Positions 18,570 to 26,269 of a stretch of DNA of 64,000 nt are shown here, one piece after another. A program made the translations under genes and the position numbers. Location: NCBI GenBank assembly GCA_011523385.1, contig WTGX01000018.1, positions 33,591 through 97,590 of the forward strand, written 5' to 3'. A model generated the notes under the pieces. That model was not told the origin of the DNA, ran no database searches, and saw only the letters and a program-made list of their open reading frames with translations. Position 1 is the first letter of the stretch, and each line of letters opens with the position of its first letter. The DNA is from Nitrospira sp. Its GTDB lineage: Bacteria; Nitrospirota; Nitrospiria; Nitrospirales; UBA8639.

Positions 18570-19076
18570 ATGAAAAGAAGCACAATAATTGCCTGCTCCA
18601 TGCTCTTACTGATAGCAAGCATGTCCATACATATGTATGCGGATGCAAGGATGACTGATGCAGAAAGAAAACGACAGTTAGCGATTGCAAGTAAAGTGGT
18701 CGATGGCATGGAACACTCAGGCGAACTTTTAGAAACTGTTATCAAATTATCCGAGACAATATCTGAGGAACGATTTCGGTACTATATTCAGCAAATAATG
18801 CGGCAGATAGCACGCATCGACGCATATTCAGACGAATTAAATCGAAAAGGATTTGTAAGTAATGAATTAGATGAATTACGGCAGAACTTAGTCACTCTCG
18901 GTTCGTCAACTACACGAAAGCGTCGCGACATCATTCGGAAGAAATATAGCCAATATCAATGCTCATTTGATCAATGTGGTTCACCGTCGAAAAATTGTCG
19001 AGAATATTGTCGCGAATCACATCAATTTATATATGATGCAAAGGAATATAACGTCATTGGATTTCTTGAAGAGTGA
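18570..19076 (+). CDS. Small exported helical protein with four C-terminal cysteines, unknown function
   Basis: I do not recognise this 168-residue protein. It starts with a clear signal peptide (MKRSTIIACSMLLLIAS, probable cut near YADA at residue 26). The mature part is strongly charged and predicted helical by eye (Arg/Glu/Ile heptad-like stretches from 28 to 125). It ends with Cys131, Cys136, Cys143 and Cys147, spaced C-x4-C-x6-C-x3-C, which could form two disulfides. A strong site (AGGAGG, five bases) precedes the ATG. The gene and its upstream 240 bases are visibly AT-rich compared with the rest of the window, a sign of recent acquisition. It converges on the nuclease-like gene. Confidence 0.75.
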   Translation: MKRSTIIACSMLLLIASMSIHMYADARMTDAERKRQLAIASKVVDGMEHSGELLETVIKLSETISEERFRYYIQQIMRQIARIDAYSDELNRKGFVSNELDELRQNLVTLGSSTTRKRRDIIRKKYSQYQCSFDQCGSPSKNCREYCRESHQFIYDAKEYNVIGFLEE

Positions 19077-19085
19077 CCTTCCAGC

Positions 19086-20069
19086 TCATTTATCTTGGAC
19101 ATTTAGCCTTCTGTTTGTTTCATCACGTGCATCGCTGATGGTCTTGAAGCGACCCGACAGCAGCGTATCGATTGCGCACCAATACCGACCGTTGGGAAAA
19201 ATCTTTCCATTCTTGATTTCCTTCGCAGGCTGCATGCCCGGACCAAGCTTGTAAACAATATGATCTTTGTCGGTTCCAGGCCACCGTCTGTTCTTTCGAG
19301 ACAGATCTGTTACAACTTCATAGCTTTCTATGTGATGAACGCTACGCAATCGGCCCCCTAGCCGGAATCCTATGTAATTTGGCGGTATCACCGGCCAGTG
19401 CTTTCCGACAGGGTGAAAATATTTGCCGTCCTTTTCGACCACATCGACCCAGGTATACGAATTATCACCTTCGTTTATCGCCTTCGAGGATAGTGACACG
19501 ACGAACACCGTGTTGTCTTTCACGTCTCTCATCAAGATATACCCCCTCAAGTGTTTTTGAAGCTGATGCAGCCAGAGTTTTTCTCCGAAGCTGGTCGTGC
19601 GCCCATAGGCGTCGCTCACAATTTTGCTCAAATCGCCCCAAGAGCGGTGCTTGACGCGAACACCGCCCAATTCATTCGGAAGCTTGTCAGCAGCATATGC
19701 CTGCGAAGCTGCGCTCAGCGATACGATCAATCCTCCGCGTCCGGTCTCTTTCTTGATTCTCGGAACGTATTTCCTTAGTTGTGCTTTTCCAGGCAGTTCC
19801 CAATTGCGTTTCGCTTCAATGATGGTATGCGGCACAGATGGGGAGATAATCTCTACATCGGTATAGCCCCCGTCTTGACCTGATTGCTGCAGACCGACAC
19901 GGGCATCGTCAAATTCGATCGGCCTACCAAACAGATCCTCACCAAGTGCCGCGAGGAGAGCGGAACTCTGAGACAATGACCACCCCAATGCGTAGGTTAT
20001 GCTGTCTTCATCGTCTCTCTTCAGTGCAAAAACTGATTCCACTTCCTTGCCAAACAGATTCAGTGCCAT
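19086..20069 (-). CDS. Hypothetical protein with a possible PD-(D/E)xK nuclease core
   Basis: This 327-residue protein is not identified. Its N-terminal third has TDVEI (Asp71) followed 14 residues later by IIEAK (Glu85-x-Lys87). That is the D...ExK pattern of restriction-like nucleases, preceded by a helix with an acidic residue (EDSITYALGWSLS). A basic, Gly-rich segment follows (GRGGLIVSLSAASQAY), and the C-terminal half is of unknown fold. I prefer the second ATG (20069), seven bases after AGGAGA; the first ATG would be only one base away from it. No methylase or helicase partner lies beside it, so a complete restriction system is not visible. Confidence 0.75.
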   Translation of the reverse strand: MALNLFGKEVESVFALKRDDEDSITYALGWSLSQSSALLAALGEDLFGRPIEFDDARVGLQQSGQDGGYTDVEIISPSVPHTIIEAKRNWELPGKAQLRKYVPRIKKETGRGGLIVSLSAASQAYAADKLPNELGGVRVKHRSWGDLSKIVSDAYGRTTSFGEKLWLHQLQKHLRGYILMRDVKDNTVFVVSLSSKAINEGDNSYTWVDVVEKDGKYFHPVGKHWPVIPPNYIGFRLGGRLRSVHHIESYEVVTDLSRKNRRWPGTDKDHIVYKLGPGMQPAKEIKNGKIFPNGRYWCAIDTLLSGRFKTISDARDETNRRLNVQDK

Positions 20070-20174
20070 CTGCATTTCTCCTCGAACGTCAAAATATCAT
20101 CCAGTCACATTCTGCACGCTCAGTCGAATAAGCGACATGCTTTACAGTACTGCCTCTTTTCAATTTTCAACTGT

Positions 20175-20960
20175 TTACTGATAGCTTTCTTGATCGGTGG
20201 GAAACTTCCGGCACTCCACCTCTTCCTTGAAACGCCGCAAGGCTTGGAGGGCGTCGGCTTTGAGGTGGGCGTAGGGCTTGACGAATTTCGGTGCGAACTC
20301 GTCGAACAGGCCGAGCAGGTCATACAGGACCAACACCTGACCGTCGCAGTGGGGGCCCGCCCCGATCCCGATGGTGGGAATGGAGACCGCTTGAGTCATG
20401 GACCGCGCAAGGGCCGCGGGCATCGCCTCCAGAACCAGGGCAAATGCCCCGGCCGCTTCCAGTGCCTTGGCATCGTTGAGCAAGACGCCGGCTTGGGTGG
20501 TTTCTCTACCTTGAACCTTGTAGCCGCCAAAGCGATGCACGGATTGCGGCGTCATGCCGAGATGCCCCATGACCGGAATGCCCACGGCGGTCAAGGCGCG
20601 GACCCGGTCTACCATGGCACCCCCCCCTTCCAATTTCACGGCTGCGGCTCCGGCCTGGATCAAGCGACCCGCATTGTGAACGGCCAGTTCCTCGCTGACC
20701 TGATAACTCATGAACGGCATGTCGGCGATGACCAGGGCCTGCCGCCGGCTTTGCGCCACGAGCCGGGTGTGATACTCCATCTCGTCCATGGTGACCGACA
20801 ACGTGTCAGGTTTTCCCTGGACCACGACGCCCAGCGAATCTCCGACCAGGATGACGTCGATGCCGGCCTGTTCGATGATGCGGGTGAACAGCGCGTCGTA
20901 GGCCGTCACGACCACCAGTTTCTTCTTCCCCTTTTGGCCCTGAAACTCCGGAATCGTCAT
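20175..20960 (-). CDS. panB: 3-methyl-2-oxobutanoate hydroxymethyltransferase
   Basis: PanB transfers a hydroxymethyl group from 5,10-methylene-tetrahydrofolate to ketoisovalerate, the first step of pantothenate synthesis. The 261-residue barrel protein shows VTAYDALFTRIIEQAG, the metal-binding VGDSLG, GHLGMTPQS and GIGAGPHCDGQVLV. All key segments are intact and the length is normal. The ATG overlaps the metF stop (ATGA), making panB the last gene of a folD-metF-panB operon. Confidence 0.96.
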   Translation of the reverse strand: MTIPEFQGQKGKKKLVVVTAYDALFTRIIEQAGIDVILVGDSLGVVVQGKPDTLSVTMDEMEYHTRLVAQSRRQALVIADMPFMSYQVSEELAVHNAGRLIQAGAAAVKLEGGGAMVDRVRALTAVGIPVMGHLGMTPQSVHRFGGYKVQGRETTQAGVLLNDAKALEAAGAFALVLEAMPAALARSMTQAVSIPTIGIGAGPHCDGQVLVLYDLLGLFDEFAPKFVKPYAHLKADALQALRRFKEEVECRKFPTDQESYQ

Positions 20961-21850
20961 CAGTTCAACCCGGCCTTTCGGATAATTTCGGGAAGCCGGT
21001 GTGACAACCGGCCGGCCATCACGTGCACGCCATCACAGAACGGACGTATGGCTTGAATGGTTCGCACCGCAATCTCAATCCCGGCTTCGGCTGCATGGGC
21101 GTCCCGGGCGTCACGCAGTTCCTGCAGAATCTCTTCGGGAACGTCGATGCCCGGCACGTGCGCATTCACGTATTCTGCCATTTTTACCGACCGGAGCACC
21201 AGGACCCCGGCTAACACGTTGCGGGAATAGGGACGTACTGCCTCCATGAAAGGTTGGATGACCTTCGCCGAAAAAACTGGTTGCGTCTGGAAAAATTGTG
21301 CACCGGCTTTGACCTTGGCCGCAAATTTTTTGTGCAGGAGTTCAGCCGATTCGACGCCGGGGGCCGCGGCTCCGCCGATAAAAAACGTGGTCCGTCCCTC
21401 CAACGCGTTTCCGGCCAAATCCCGTCCCTGATTGAGTTCACTCACCGTGCGCATGACTTCAACGGTATCCAGGTCGAACACCGGCTTGGCATCCTTGTGA
21501 TCACCGGCGCTCGGGCTGTCGCCGGTCAGACACAGCACGTTCCGGATCCCGAGCACGTGGGCTCCCAGGAGATCCGATTGCAGGCCGATCCGGTTTCGAT
21601 CCCGGCACGTGAGTTGGAGCACGGGGTCATGCCCCTGTTCATACAGGAGGCGGGCAACGGCTACCGGACTCGCGCGCATCACCGCGGCGGCATTGTCGGG
21701 CACGTTGATCCCATGCACGCGTCCGCTCAACGACTTGGCGGTCTCGAGTAATTCCGACACGTCGGTTCCCTTCGGGGGGTTCAACTCGACGGTCACGGCA
21801 AACTGGCCTTGGACCAACATCTGGTGGAGAGTGGACTGGTGGGTCTTCAT
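20960..21850 (-). CDS. metF: Methylenetetrahydrofolate reductase family protein
   Basis: This is a 296-residue flavoprotein of the MetF family that reduces 5,10-methylene- to 5-methyl-tetrahydrofolate for methionine synthesis. I place the start at the ATG at 21850 (MKTHQSTLHQML), since the longer frame to 21925 runs into folD. Recognisable parts are VTVELNPPKG, GINVPDN, LTCRDRNR, VLCLTGDSP, FFQTQPVF and a TIM-barrel-type Gly-rich region. Some members of this family in anaerobes work with other electron donors, and the donor cannot be told here. It is 22 bases after folD and overlaps panB. Confidence 0.9.
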   Translation of the reverse strand: MKTHQSTLHQMLVQGQFAVTVELNPPKGTDVSELLETAKSLSGRVHGINVPDNAAAVMRASPVAVARLLYEQGHDPVLQLTCRDRNRIGLQSDLLGAHVLGIRNVLCLTGDSPSAGDHKDAKPVFDLDTVEVMRTVSELNQGRDLAGNALEGRTTFFIGGAAAPGVESAELLHKKFAAKVKAGAQFFQTQPVFSAKVIQPFMEAVRPYSRNVLAGVLVLRSVKMAEYVNAHVPGIDVPEEILQELRDARDAHAAEAGIEIAVRTIQAIRPFCDGVHVMAGRLSHRLPEIIRKAGLN

Positions 21851-21872
21851 GGCATTGTTTCTACCGGCCCCC

Positions 21873-22727
21873 TTACATGGCCGATCGCCTGGCTCCTTCC
21901 AACGTGTTCGCCAATAACATGGCAATGGTCATGGGTCCCACGCCCCCCGGAACTGGAGAAATCCATCCGGCCCGTTCACGCACCGGCTCAAAATCCACGT
22001 CGCCAACCAACCGGCCGTCATCGAGTCGATTGATGCCTACGTCGAGCACGATGGCCCCCTCTTTCACCATCTCTCCCTTGATGAACTGCGGTTTGCCGAT
22101 CGCGGCCACGAGAATATCGGCTTCCCGGCAGACGGCGGGCAGGTCCTTGGTCCGGGAATGACACATCGTCACGGTGGCGTGTTGATGCAAAAGAAGCATG
22201 GCAACCGGCTTACCCACGATGTTGCTGCGCCCGACCACGACAGCCTGCTTTCCGGCCAAGGGTTCGCCGGTGGATTCGATCATGCGGATCACCCCTTTGG
22301 GCGTACAGGGAACAAACAGCGGCTCCCCCGCGACCAACCGGCCGATATTGTACGGATGAAAGCCGTCGACGTCCTTGTCCGGAGCAATGGCATTGAGAAC
22401 GGCCTGACCGTCAACATGAGCCGGCAAGGGAAGCTGCACCAGAATCCCATGAACCCTGGGATCCGCGTTCAACTGTTCGACGAGTGCCAGCAACTCGGCC
22501 TGGCTGGTCTCCGCGGATAAATGATGGTCGGCCACGTACAGGCCGGCGGTATCGCAGGCCTTCTTTTTATTGCGAACGTAGACCGACGAGGCCGGGTCGT
22601 CGCCGACCAGCACTACGGCCAAACCCGGTCGAACGCCGGTCCGGGCTTGAAGAGCTTGCACGTCCCGGCCAATGCCGTCCCGAATGTCCTGTGCCAAACT
22701 TTTCCCCTCAATGAGCTGAGCCGCCAC
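21873..22727 (-). CDS. folD: Bifunctional methylene-THF dehydrogenase/methenyl-THF cyclohydrolase
   Basis: FolD interconverts 5,10-methylene-, methenyl- and 10-formyl-tetrahydrofolate with NADP. The 284-residue protein includes [20 protein letters not shown] (the catalytic Lys region), QLPLPAHVD, the DVDGFHPYN segment, and [14 protein letters not shown] for the nucleotide. I use the GTG at 22727 because AAGGAGG lies five bases before it. The ATG at 22757 has no such site and lies upstream of the normal family start. It is the first gene of the folD-metF-panB set. Confidence 0.96.
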   Translation of the reverse strand: MAAQLIEGKSLAQDIRDGIGRDVQALQARTGVRPGLAVVLVGDDPASSVYVRNKKKACDTAGLYVADHHLSAETSQAELLALVEQLNADPRVHGILVQLPLPAHVDGQAVLNAIAPDKDVDGFHPYNIGRLVAGEPLFVPCTPKGVIRMIESTGEPLAGKQAVVVGRSNIVGKPVAMLLLHQHATVTMCHSRTKDLPAVCREADILVAAIGKPQFIKGEMVKEGAIVLDVGINRLDDGRLVGDVDFEPVRERAGWISPVPGGVGPMTIAMLLANTLEGARRSAM

Positions 22728-22771
22728 ATCGTCCTCCTTAACGTGGAAGGGAACCATTTATGCGTCACGCT

Positions 22772-22801
22772 ACGATAACAGGGCTGAAAAATTCCCGTCA
22801 A
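22772..22801 (-). promoter_or_regulatory. Candidate sigma-70 promoter of folD-metF-panB
   Basis: On the minus strand TTGACG (22796-22801) and TATCGT (22772-22777) are 18 bases apart, about 45 bases upstream of the folD GTG start. No riboswitch-like structure was recognised in the short leader. Confidence 0.5.
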
Positions 22802-22922
22802 TCAAGGAGAACCAGTGGTCAGGTGTACGCGTTCAGTCCCTTCGACAAGCTCAGGAAAGGCATTCGTTGACAATTTCTCCTGGAAGTAGGGGGAATCCCT
22901 CACCCAGCACCCAATACCAAAT

Positions 22923-23027
22923 GGTCATCCTGAGCGAAGCGAAGGATCTGCTTTTCCAGCCATTCGATAGTTGAGGAGAGATTCTTCGCTAGGTCCTTCG
23001 CTTCGCTCAGGACAAGCTCAGAATGAC
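22923..23027. repeat. Intergenic inverted repeat of the TCCTGAGCGAAGCGAAGGA type
   Basis: Two perfect 19-bp inverted copies of TCCTGAGCGAAGCGAAGGA lie at 22928-22946 and 22994-23012, flanked by GTCAT and ATGAC at the outer ends. A related half-site with TTCGACAAGCTCAGG is at 22841-22855. Elements of this style are scattered in intergenic DNA of many bacteria. They occupy most of the gap between folD and the toxin-antitoxin genes, which otherwise contains only the promoter at 23118. Confidence 0.75.
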
Positions 23028-23117
23028 AATTCTGGTGTGATCGGCCCTTTGTTCTGTCAGTGAATTACTGAACATTTACAGTAGGTGTTCCATTAGACGA
23101 CCCCATATGCAACCCAA

Positions 23118-23146
23118 TTGTACGACATTGTCATACATGCTAGAAT
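23118..23146 (+). promoter_or_regulatory. Promoter and embedded palindromic operator of the vapBC-type pair
   Basis: TTGTAC (23118-23123) and TAGAAT (23141-23146) are spaced 17 bases. The spacer and -35 box hold a 19-bp palindrome (23119-23137, TGTAC-GACA, central T, TGTC-ATACA) with one mismatched pair. This is the expected place for autorepression by a ribbon-helix-helix antitoxin alone or with its toxin. The antitoxin ATG is 25 bases downstream of the -10 box. Confidence 0.75.
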
Positions 23147-23170
23147 AGAGAAAAGGTGGGAGGTTACCTG

Positions 23171-23431
23171 ATGCGAATCAACGCCAGATTGGATGATGCC
23201 CGGGTGGAGAAACTGAAGCAGCTTAAATCACTGACGCGGCTCGGCGTGAGTGAAATCGTGAAACGCGCCATCGATCTTTTGCATCGGCAACAGGCCGGGC
23301 GGTCACGGGAAAAACTCGATGCCCTGTTGTCGAGCGATTTCGTGGGCTGCGCCGAAGGCCCCGAAGATTTGGCCAGCCGATACAAGCAGTATCTGACACA
23401 GGATCTCGAACACAAACATGGTGCTGGCTGA
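23171..23431 (+). CDS. VapB-type ribbon-helix-helix antitoxin
   Basis: This 86-residue protein begins with a short beta strand (MRINARLDD) and continues with two helices separated by GVSEIVKRAIDLL, the ribbon-helix-helix DNA-binding arrangement. The C-terminal third would wrap the toxin. The ATG at 23171 has GGGAGG eight bases upstream; the GTG at 23156 lies upstream of this site and is not used. The end overlaps the toxin gene by 14 bases, the usual coupling in toxin-antitoxin operons. By the family pattern it should neutralise the toxin and repress its own promoter. Confidence 0.85.
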   Translation: MRINARLDDARVEKLKQLKSLTRLGVSEIVKRAIDLLHRQQAGRSREKLDALLSSDFVGCAEGPEDLASRYKQYLTQDLEHKHGAG

Positions 23432-23840
23432 TACCGGTTACTGGCTTGCATTGGCCAACGCCCGGGACCGCTGGCACGAGGCCGCGGTGACGGTCACACG
23501 GCGCCTCGACGAAGTGCTCGTCGTCACGTGGCCGGTCGTGACCGAAACCTGCTACCTCATGCTCACGCGACTGGGCATGCAAGCGGAATTGCGTTTCATC
23601 GAACAAATATCGAGAAATGCGGGTATCCATGAGATCGGGCAGGAACATCTCGGCGCCATCCGGGCGTTAATGGAACAATACGCGCACCTGCCGATGGATT
23701 TGGCAAACGCCTCGCTTGTCCTCGCGGCCACTCAACTCGGAGAGGGTCGCATTCTCTCCACGGACCGACGCGACTTCGACATCTATCGTTGGAAGGACAC
23801 GGAACCGTTTCACAACTTATTGGAGACTTGGGATGGTTGA
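23418..23840 (+). CDS. VapC-type PIN-domain ribonuclease toxin
   Basis: This 140-residue PIN domain probably cuts specific RNA (often initiator tRNA or rRNA) when freed from its antitoxin. The acidic residues of the metal site are all present: Asp5 in VLADTGYW, Glu43 in VVTETCYL, Asp94 in PMDLANASL and Asp116 in ILSTDRRDF. So the toxin should be active rather than a decayed copy. Length and motif spacing match the VapC/PIN family. The RNA target cannot be told from sequence. Confidence 0.9.
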   Translation: MVLADTGYWLALANARDRWHEAAVTVTRRLDEVLVVTWPVVTETCYLMLTRLGMQAELRFIEQISRNAGIHEIGQEHLGAIRALMEQYAHLPMDLANASLVLAATQLGEGRILSTDRRDFDIYRWKDTEPFHNLLETWDG

Positions 23841-23993
23841 TCTTGAAGTTCAAGAGAAGCGCAAAGATGGTGACTGACGCGCTGCCTTGACACCCCCCAA
23901 GAGGTGCCGTAGCATGCCGCTGTGAGACACCCTTCCGCTCTCCACCCCGTCCTTTGGCGTTTTCCGGGTTCTCGTCAACCGTGCCTGTTCAGG

Positions 23994-24947
23994 ATGTTGC
24001 TCCGTGTCATCGTTATCGTTTTGCTTCTGAGCGCCGGGATGCTGCCGGCTCTGGCCAATCCCATCAGCCAACTGAGCAGCCCCCAATCCTTTATCGCGCA
24101 TCCTTCGGGTGAGGGCTATTTCATCGCCAATGCCAATGGCGAACCCGGCACAGCCGACAATAACGGGTTCATCTCGAAACTCGATGAGGACGGCAACTTG
24201 CTGGATCGGCATTTCATTCAAGGTGGCCGTGGCGACACGATCCTGCATTCCCCCCATGGCATGGGTATTGCCGGGGACACTCTCTACGTGGCCGATATCA
24301 ACGTGATCCGTGGCTTTCATGCGCAATCGGGGAAACCCGCGGTCACCGTTTCCCTGCATCCGTTTCACGTCGAGGCGTTGACGGATCTGATTGCCGACGG
24401 CAGCGGGCAACTCTATGTCCTGGACACGGCCGGGAACGCCGTGTACCGGATCGACCCTCAACGCGATTACGAGGTGTCCCTCTATCTCCAACACGAGGAT
24501 TTGGCATCGCCGCGCGGACTGGCCGTCCACCCGAGGTCGGGCAGGCTTTGGATCGCCAGCCTCGAAAACGGGACGGTGATGGAAATTGCGGAAGACCGCA
24601 CCATGACCGAAGTCATTTCCAATTCGTTTTTTACCGGCAAATTTCGCAATTTAAGCGGGCTCGATTTTGATCGATTCGGCAGCCTGTACCTGTCCGACAT
24701 GACAGCAGGAAAAATCTGGCGGGTCCAGCCGGACCGATCCATGCAGGTCATCGCCGAGTTTCTGATCTCGCCGTCTTCCGTCAAAATCGACCGCCGGAAG
24801 CATATGATCCTGGTCCCTTATTTGTACGCCGATGGGGCTGAGATCAACGGTCTGGAACAGCCGGCCAATACCGGCAAGCAACGGAAACGCAAGCGGACGC
24901 TCTCCGATTACGGGCTGGGGTGGCTGGAAGGAGACGAGAAACCGTGA
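23994..24947 (+). CDS. Exported NHL/SMP-30-like beta-propeller protein
   Basis: This protein of about 317 residues has a signal peptide (MLLRVIVIVLLLSAG, ending at ALA before NPIS) and repeating blades. Blade-type strings are GEGYFIANANG, DTLYVADI, GQLYVLDTAGNAVYRID, GRLWIASLENG and GSLYLSDMTAGKIWRV, as in six-bladed NHL or SMP-30 propellers. The natural ligand is unknown. The frame is open from a GTG at 23922 and the true start is uncertain; ATG 23994 gives the neatest signal peptide. The stop overlaps the next gene's GTG (GTGA), so the two are probably co-translated. Confidence 0.75.
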   Translation: MLLRVIVIVLLLSAGMLPALANPISQLSSPQSFIAHPSGEGYFIANANGEPGTADNNGFISKLDEDGNLLDRHFIQGGRGDTILHSPHGMGIAGDTLYVADINVIRGFHAQSGKPAVTVSLHPFHVEALTDLIADGSGQLYVLDTAGNAVYRIDPQRDYEVSLYLQHEDLASPRGLAVHPRSGRLWIASLENGTVMEIAEDRTMTEVISNSFFTGKFRNLSGLDFDRFGSLYLSDMTAGKIWRVQPDRSMQVIAEFLISPSSVKIDRRKHMILVPYLYADGAEINGLEQPANTGKQRKRKRTLSDYGLGWLEGDEKP

Positions 24948-25606
24948 GCAAATGCATGTACTGCCACGAACGCAAAGGCAAGCGTCCCTGCCCGGCGTTG
25001 GGCGGCGCCATTTGCAGCCAGTGCTGCGGGACGCACCGCGTCGTCAGTATTGCGTGCCATTCCGATTGCGCCTATCTGGACGCGAACGTGGAATATCAAC
25101 AAAAACGCGTCGGTGACCAGTTTGAACAGGAACGGCGCACGTTCTACAAGGACCTGCTGGAACAATCCGGGGACAAGGCCGCGGAGATGTTTTATTTTCT
25201 CGAAGCCGTGACGTTCAAACACTTTCAAGCGAAGAGTGACGCGCAGGATGGAGAGGTCATCGCGGCTATCCAGGCGTTGCGTCGATCCTTCAGCCCGATC
25301 CACGTGCCTGAGGGGATGGCCCCTCCTTTTACCGAAGCCCTCAAGAAAGAATACGACGCCTTCATGGAGGGAGAAAAACCCGATACCCAACTCGTGAGTG
25401 AGGTGCTGGATCGCGGCCTGACGTTTATTTCCGAATTTTCGGGAACCGGGCTTCGGTCCACTCGCTTTCTCAGCGGGCTGATCGGATTTCTCAAAAGCCG
25501 TCACCCCGACGTAGCCGAGAAACTGGCCAAACTCGGCACGACCGGCGGACGCATCATCCTTCCGGGAAACGCTCCCATGGAAGACCAGCCAAGAACTCCC
25601 GGCTAA
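24944..25606 (+). CDS. Cys-rich N-terminal zinc-binding protein of unknown function
   Basis: This protein of about 220 residues starts with a dense cluster of cysteines and histidines (SKCMYCHERKG, CPALGGAICSQCC and HSDCAYL), which suggests one or two zinc sites. The rest is a helical region without a recognised fold. It appears cytoplasmic, with no signal. I use the GTG at 24944 that overlaps the previous stop, because the cysteine cluster starts right there. It is paired with the exported propeller by overlap, but a shared function is not known. Confidence 0.7.
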   Translation: MSKCMYCHERKGKRPCPALGGAICSQCCGTHRVVSIACHSDCAYLDANVEYQQKRVGDQFEQERRTFYKDLLEQSGDKAAEMFYFLEAVTFKHFQAKSDAQDGEVIAAIQALRRSFSPIHVPEGMAPPFTEALKKEYDAFMEGEKPDTQLVSEVLDRGLTFISEFSGTGLRSTRFLSGLIGFLKSRHPDVAEKLAKLGTTGGRIILPGNAPMEDQPRTPG

Positions 25607-25626
25607 GCACCGGTTCGCTGCTTGCC

Positions 25627-26229
25627 TTATTTCACCTCGACGGTTATTTCAATGCGTTCCAAGGGATTGTCTTTCGAATCCCGGGGTTGACTGACGATTT
25701 TGTCGGCCACCTCCATGCCACTCACCACTTCGCCAAATACCGTATACTGGCCGTCCAGAAACGAGGCCTTGTCTACCACAATGAAAAATTGGGAGCCGGC
25801 GCTATCGGGATCAGCCGCCCGCGCCGCGGACACGATACCCCGTTCATGAGAAATCCTGTTAAACTCGGCCGGCACGTTATAGCCGGGGCCTCCCATGCCG
25901 TAGAGATGTCGCTTGCTTGGATCTTTGGTGTTGGGGTCGCCACCTTGAATCATGAAGCCGGGAATCACCCGGTGAAAGATCGTCCCGTTATAAAATCCCT
26001 TCCTGGCCAAATCCAAAAAGCTTTCCACGTGCCTGGGCGCCAGTTCCGGAAAAAAGACCAGTTCCATTTGACCAAACTTGGTGGTGATGATCGCTCGAGG
26101 CGCTTTGCCCTCCGCGACCGGCAGTGCCTGCGGATTCACGGCCAGGACACGTTCCCCGGTGACTCCCGCCAGGAAAGCCACGACTCCCATGATCCACAGG
26201 ACTTTTCTTACTGCACGTAATCCGATCAT
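25627..26229 (-). CDS. Exported cyclophilin-type peptidyl-prolyl isomerase
   Basis: This 200-residue protein catalyses cis-trans isomerisation of proline bonds, probably in the periplasm. It has a signal peptide (MIGLRAVRKVLWIMGVV, ending near VLA) and then a short cyclophilin domain with FHRVIPGFMIQGGDP, GSQFFIV and DGQYTVFGEV. These are the active-site Arg, Phe and Gln segments of the bacterial PpiA/B type. I place the start at the ATG at 26229, with GGAGG nine bases upstream; the longer frame to 26397 runs into rnc. It lies 40 bases downstream of rnc. Confidence 0.92.
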   Translation of the reverse strand: MIGLRAVRKVLWIMGVVAFLAGVTGERVLAVNPQALPVAEGKAPRAIITTKFGQMELVFFPELAPRHVESFLDLARKGFYNGTIFHRVIPGFMIQGGDPNTKDPSKRHLYGMGGPGYNVPAEFNRISHERGIVSAARAADPDSAGSQFFIVVDKASFLDGQYTVFGEVVSGMEVADKIVSQPRDSKDNPLERIEITVEVK

Positions 26230-26269
26230 TCCCTCATCCTCCCTACTGGTTTTTCTTAAGCCGTTTGTT

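Noticed and set aside
19086..20069. A complete restriction-modification system.
   Set aside because: No methylase, specificity subunit or helicase lies nearby, so only a nuclease-like motif is claimed.
22740..22800. A riboswitch (for example THF type) in front of folD.
   Set aside because: The leader is only about 45 bases and no conserved fold could be drawn.
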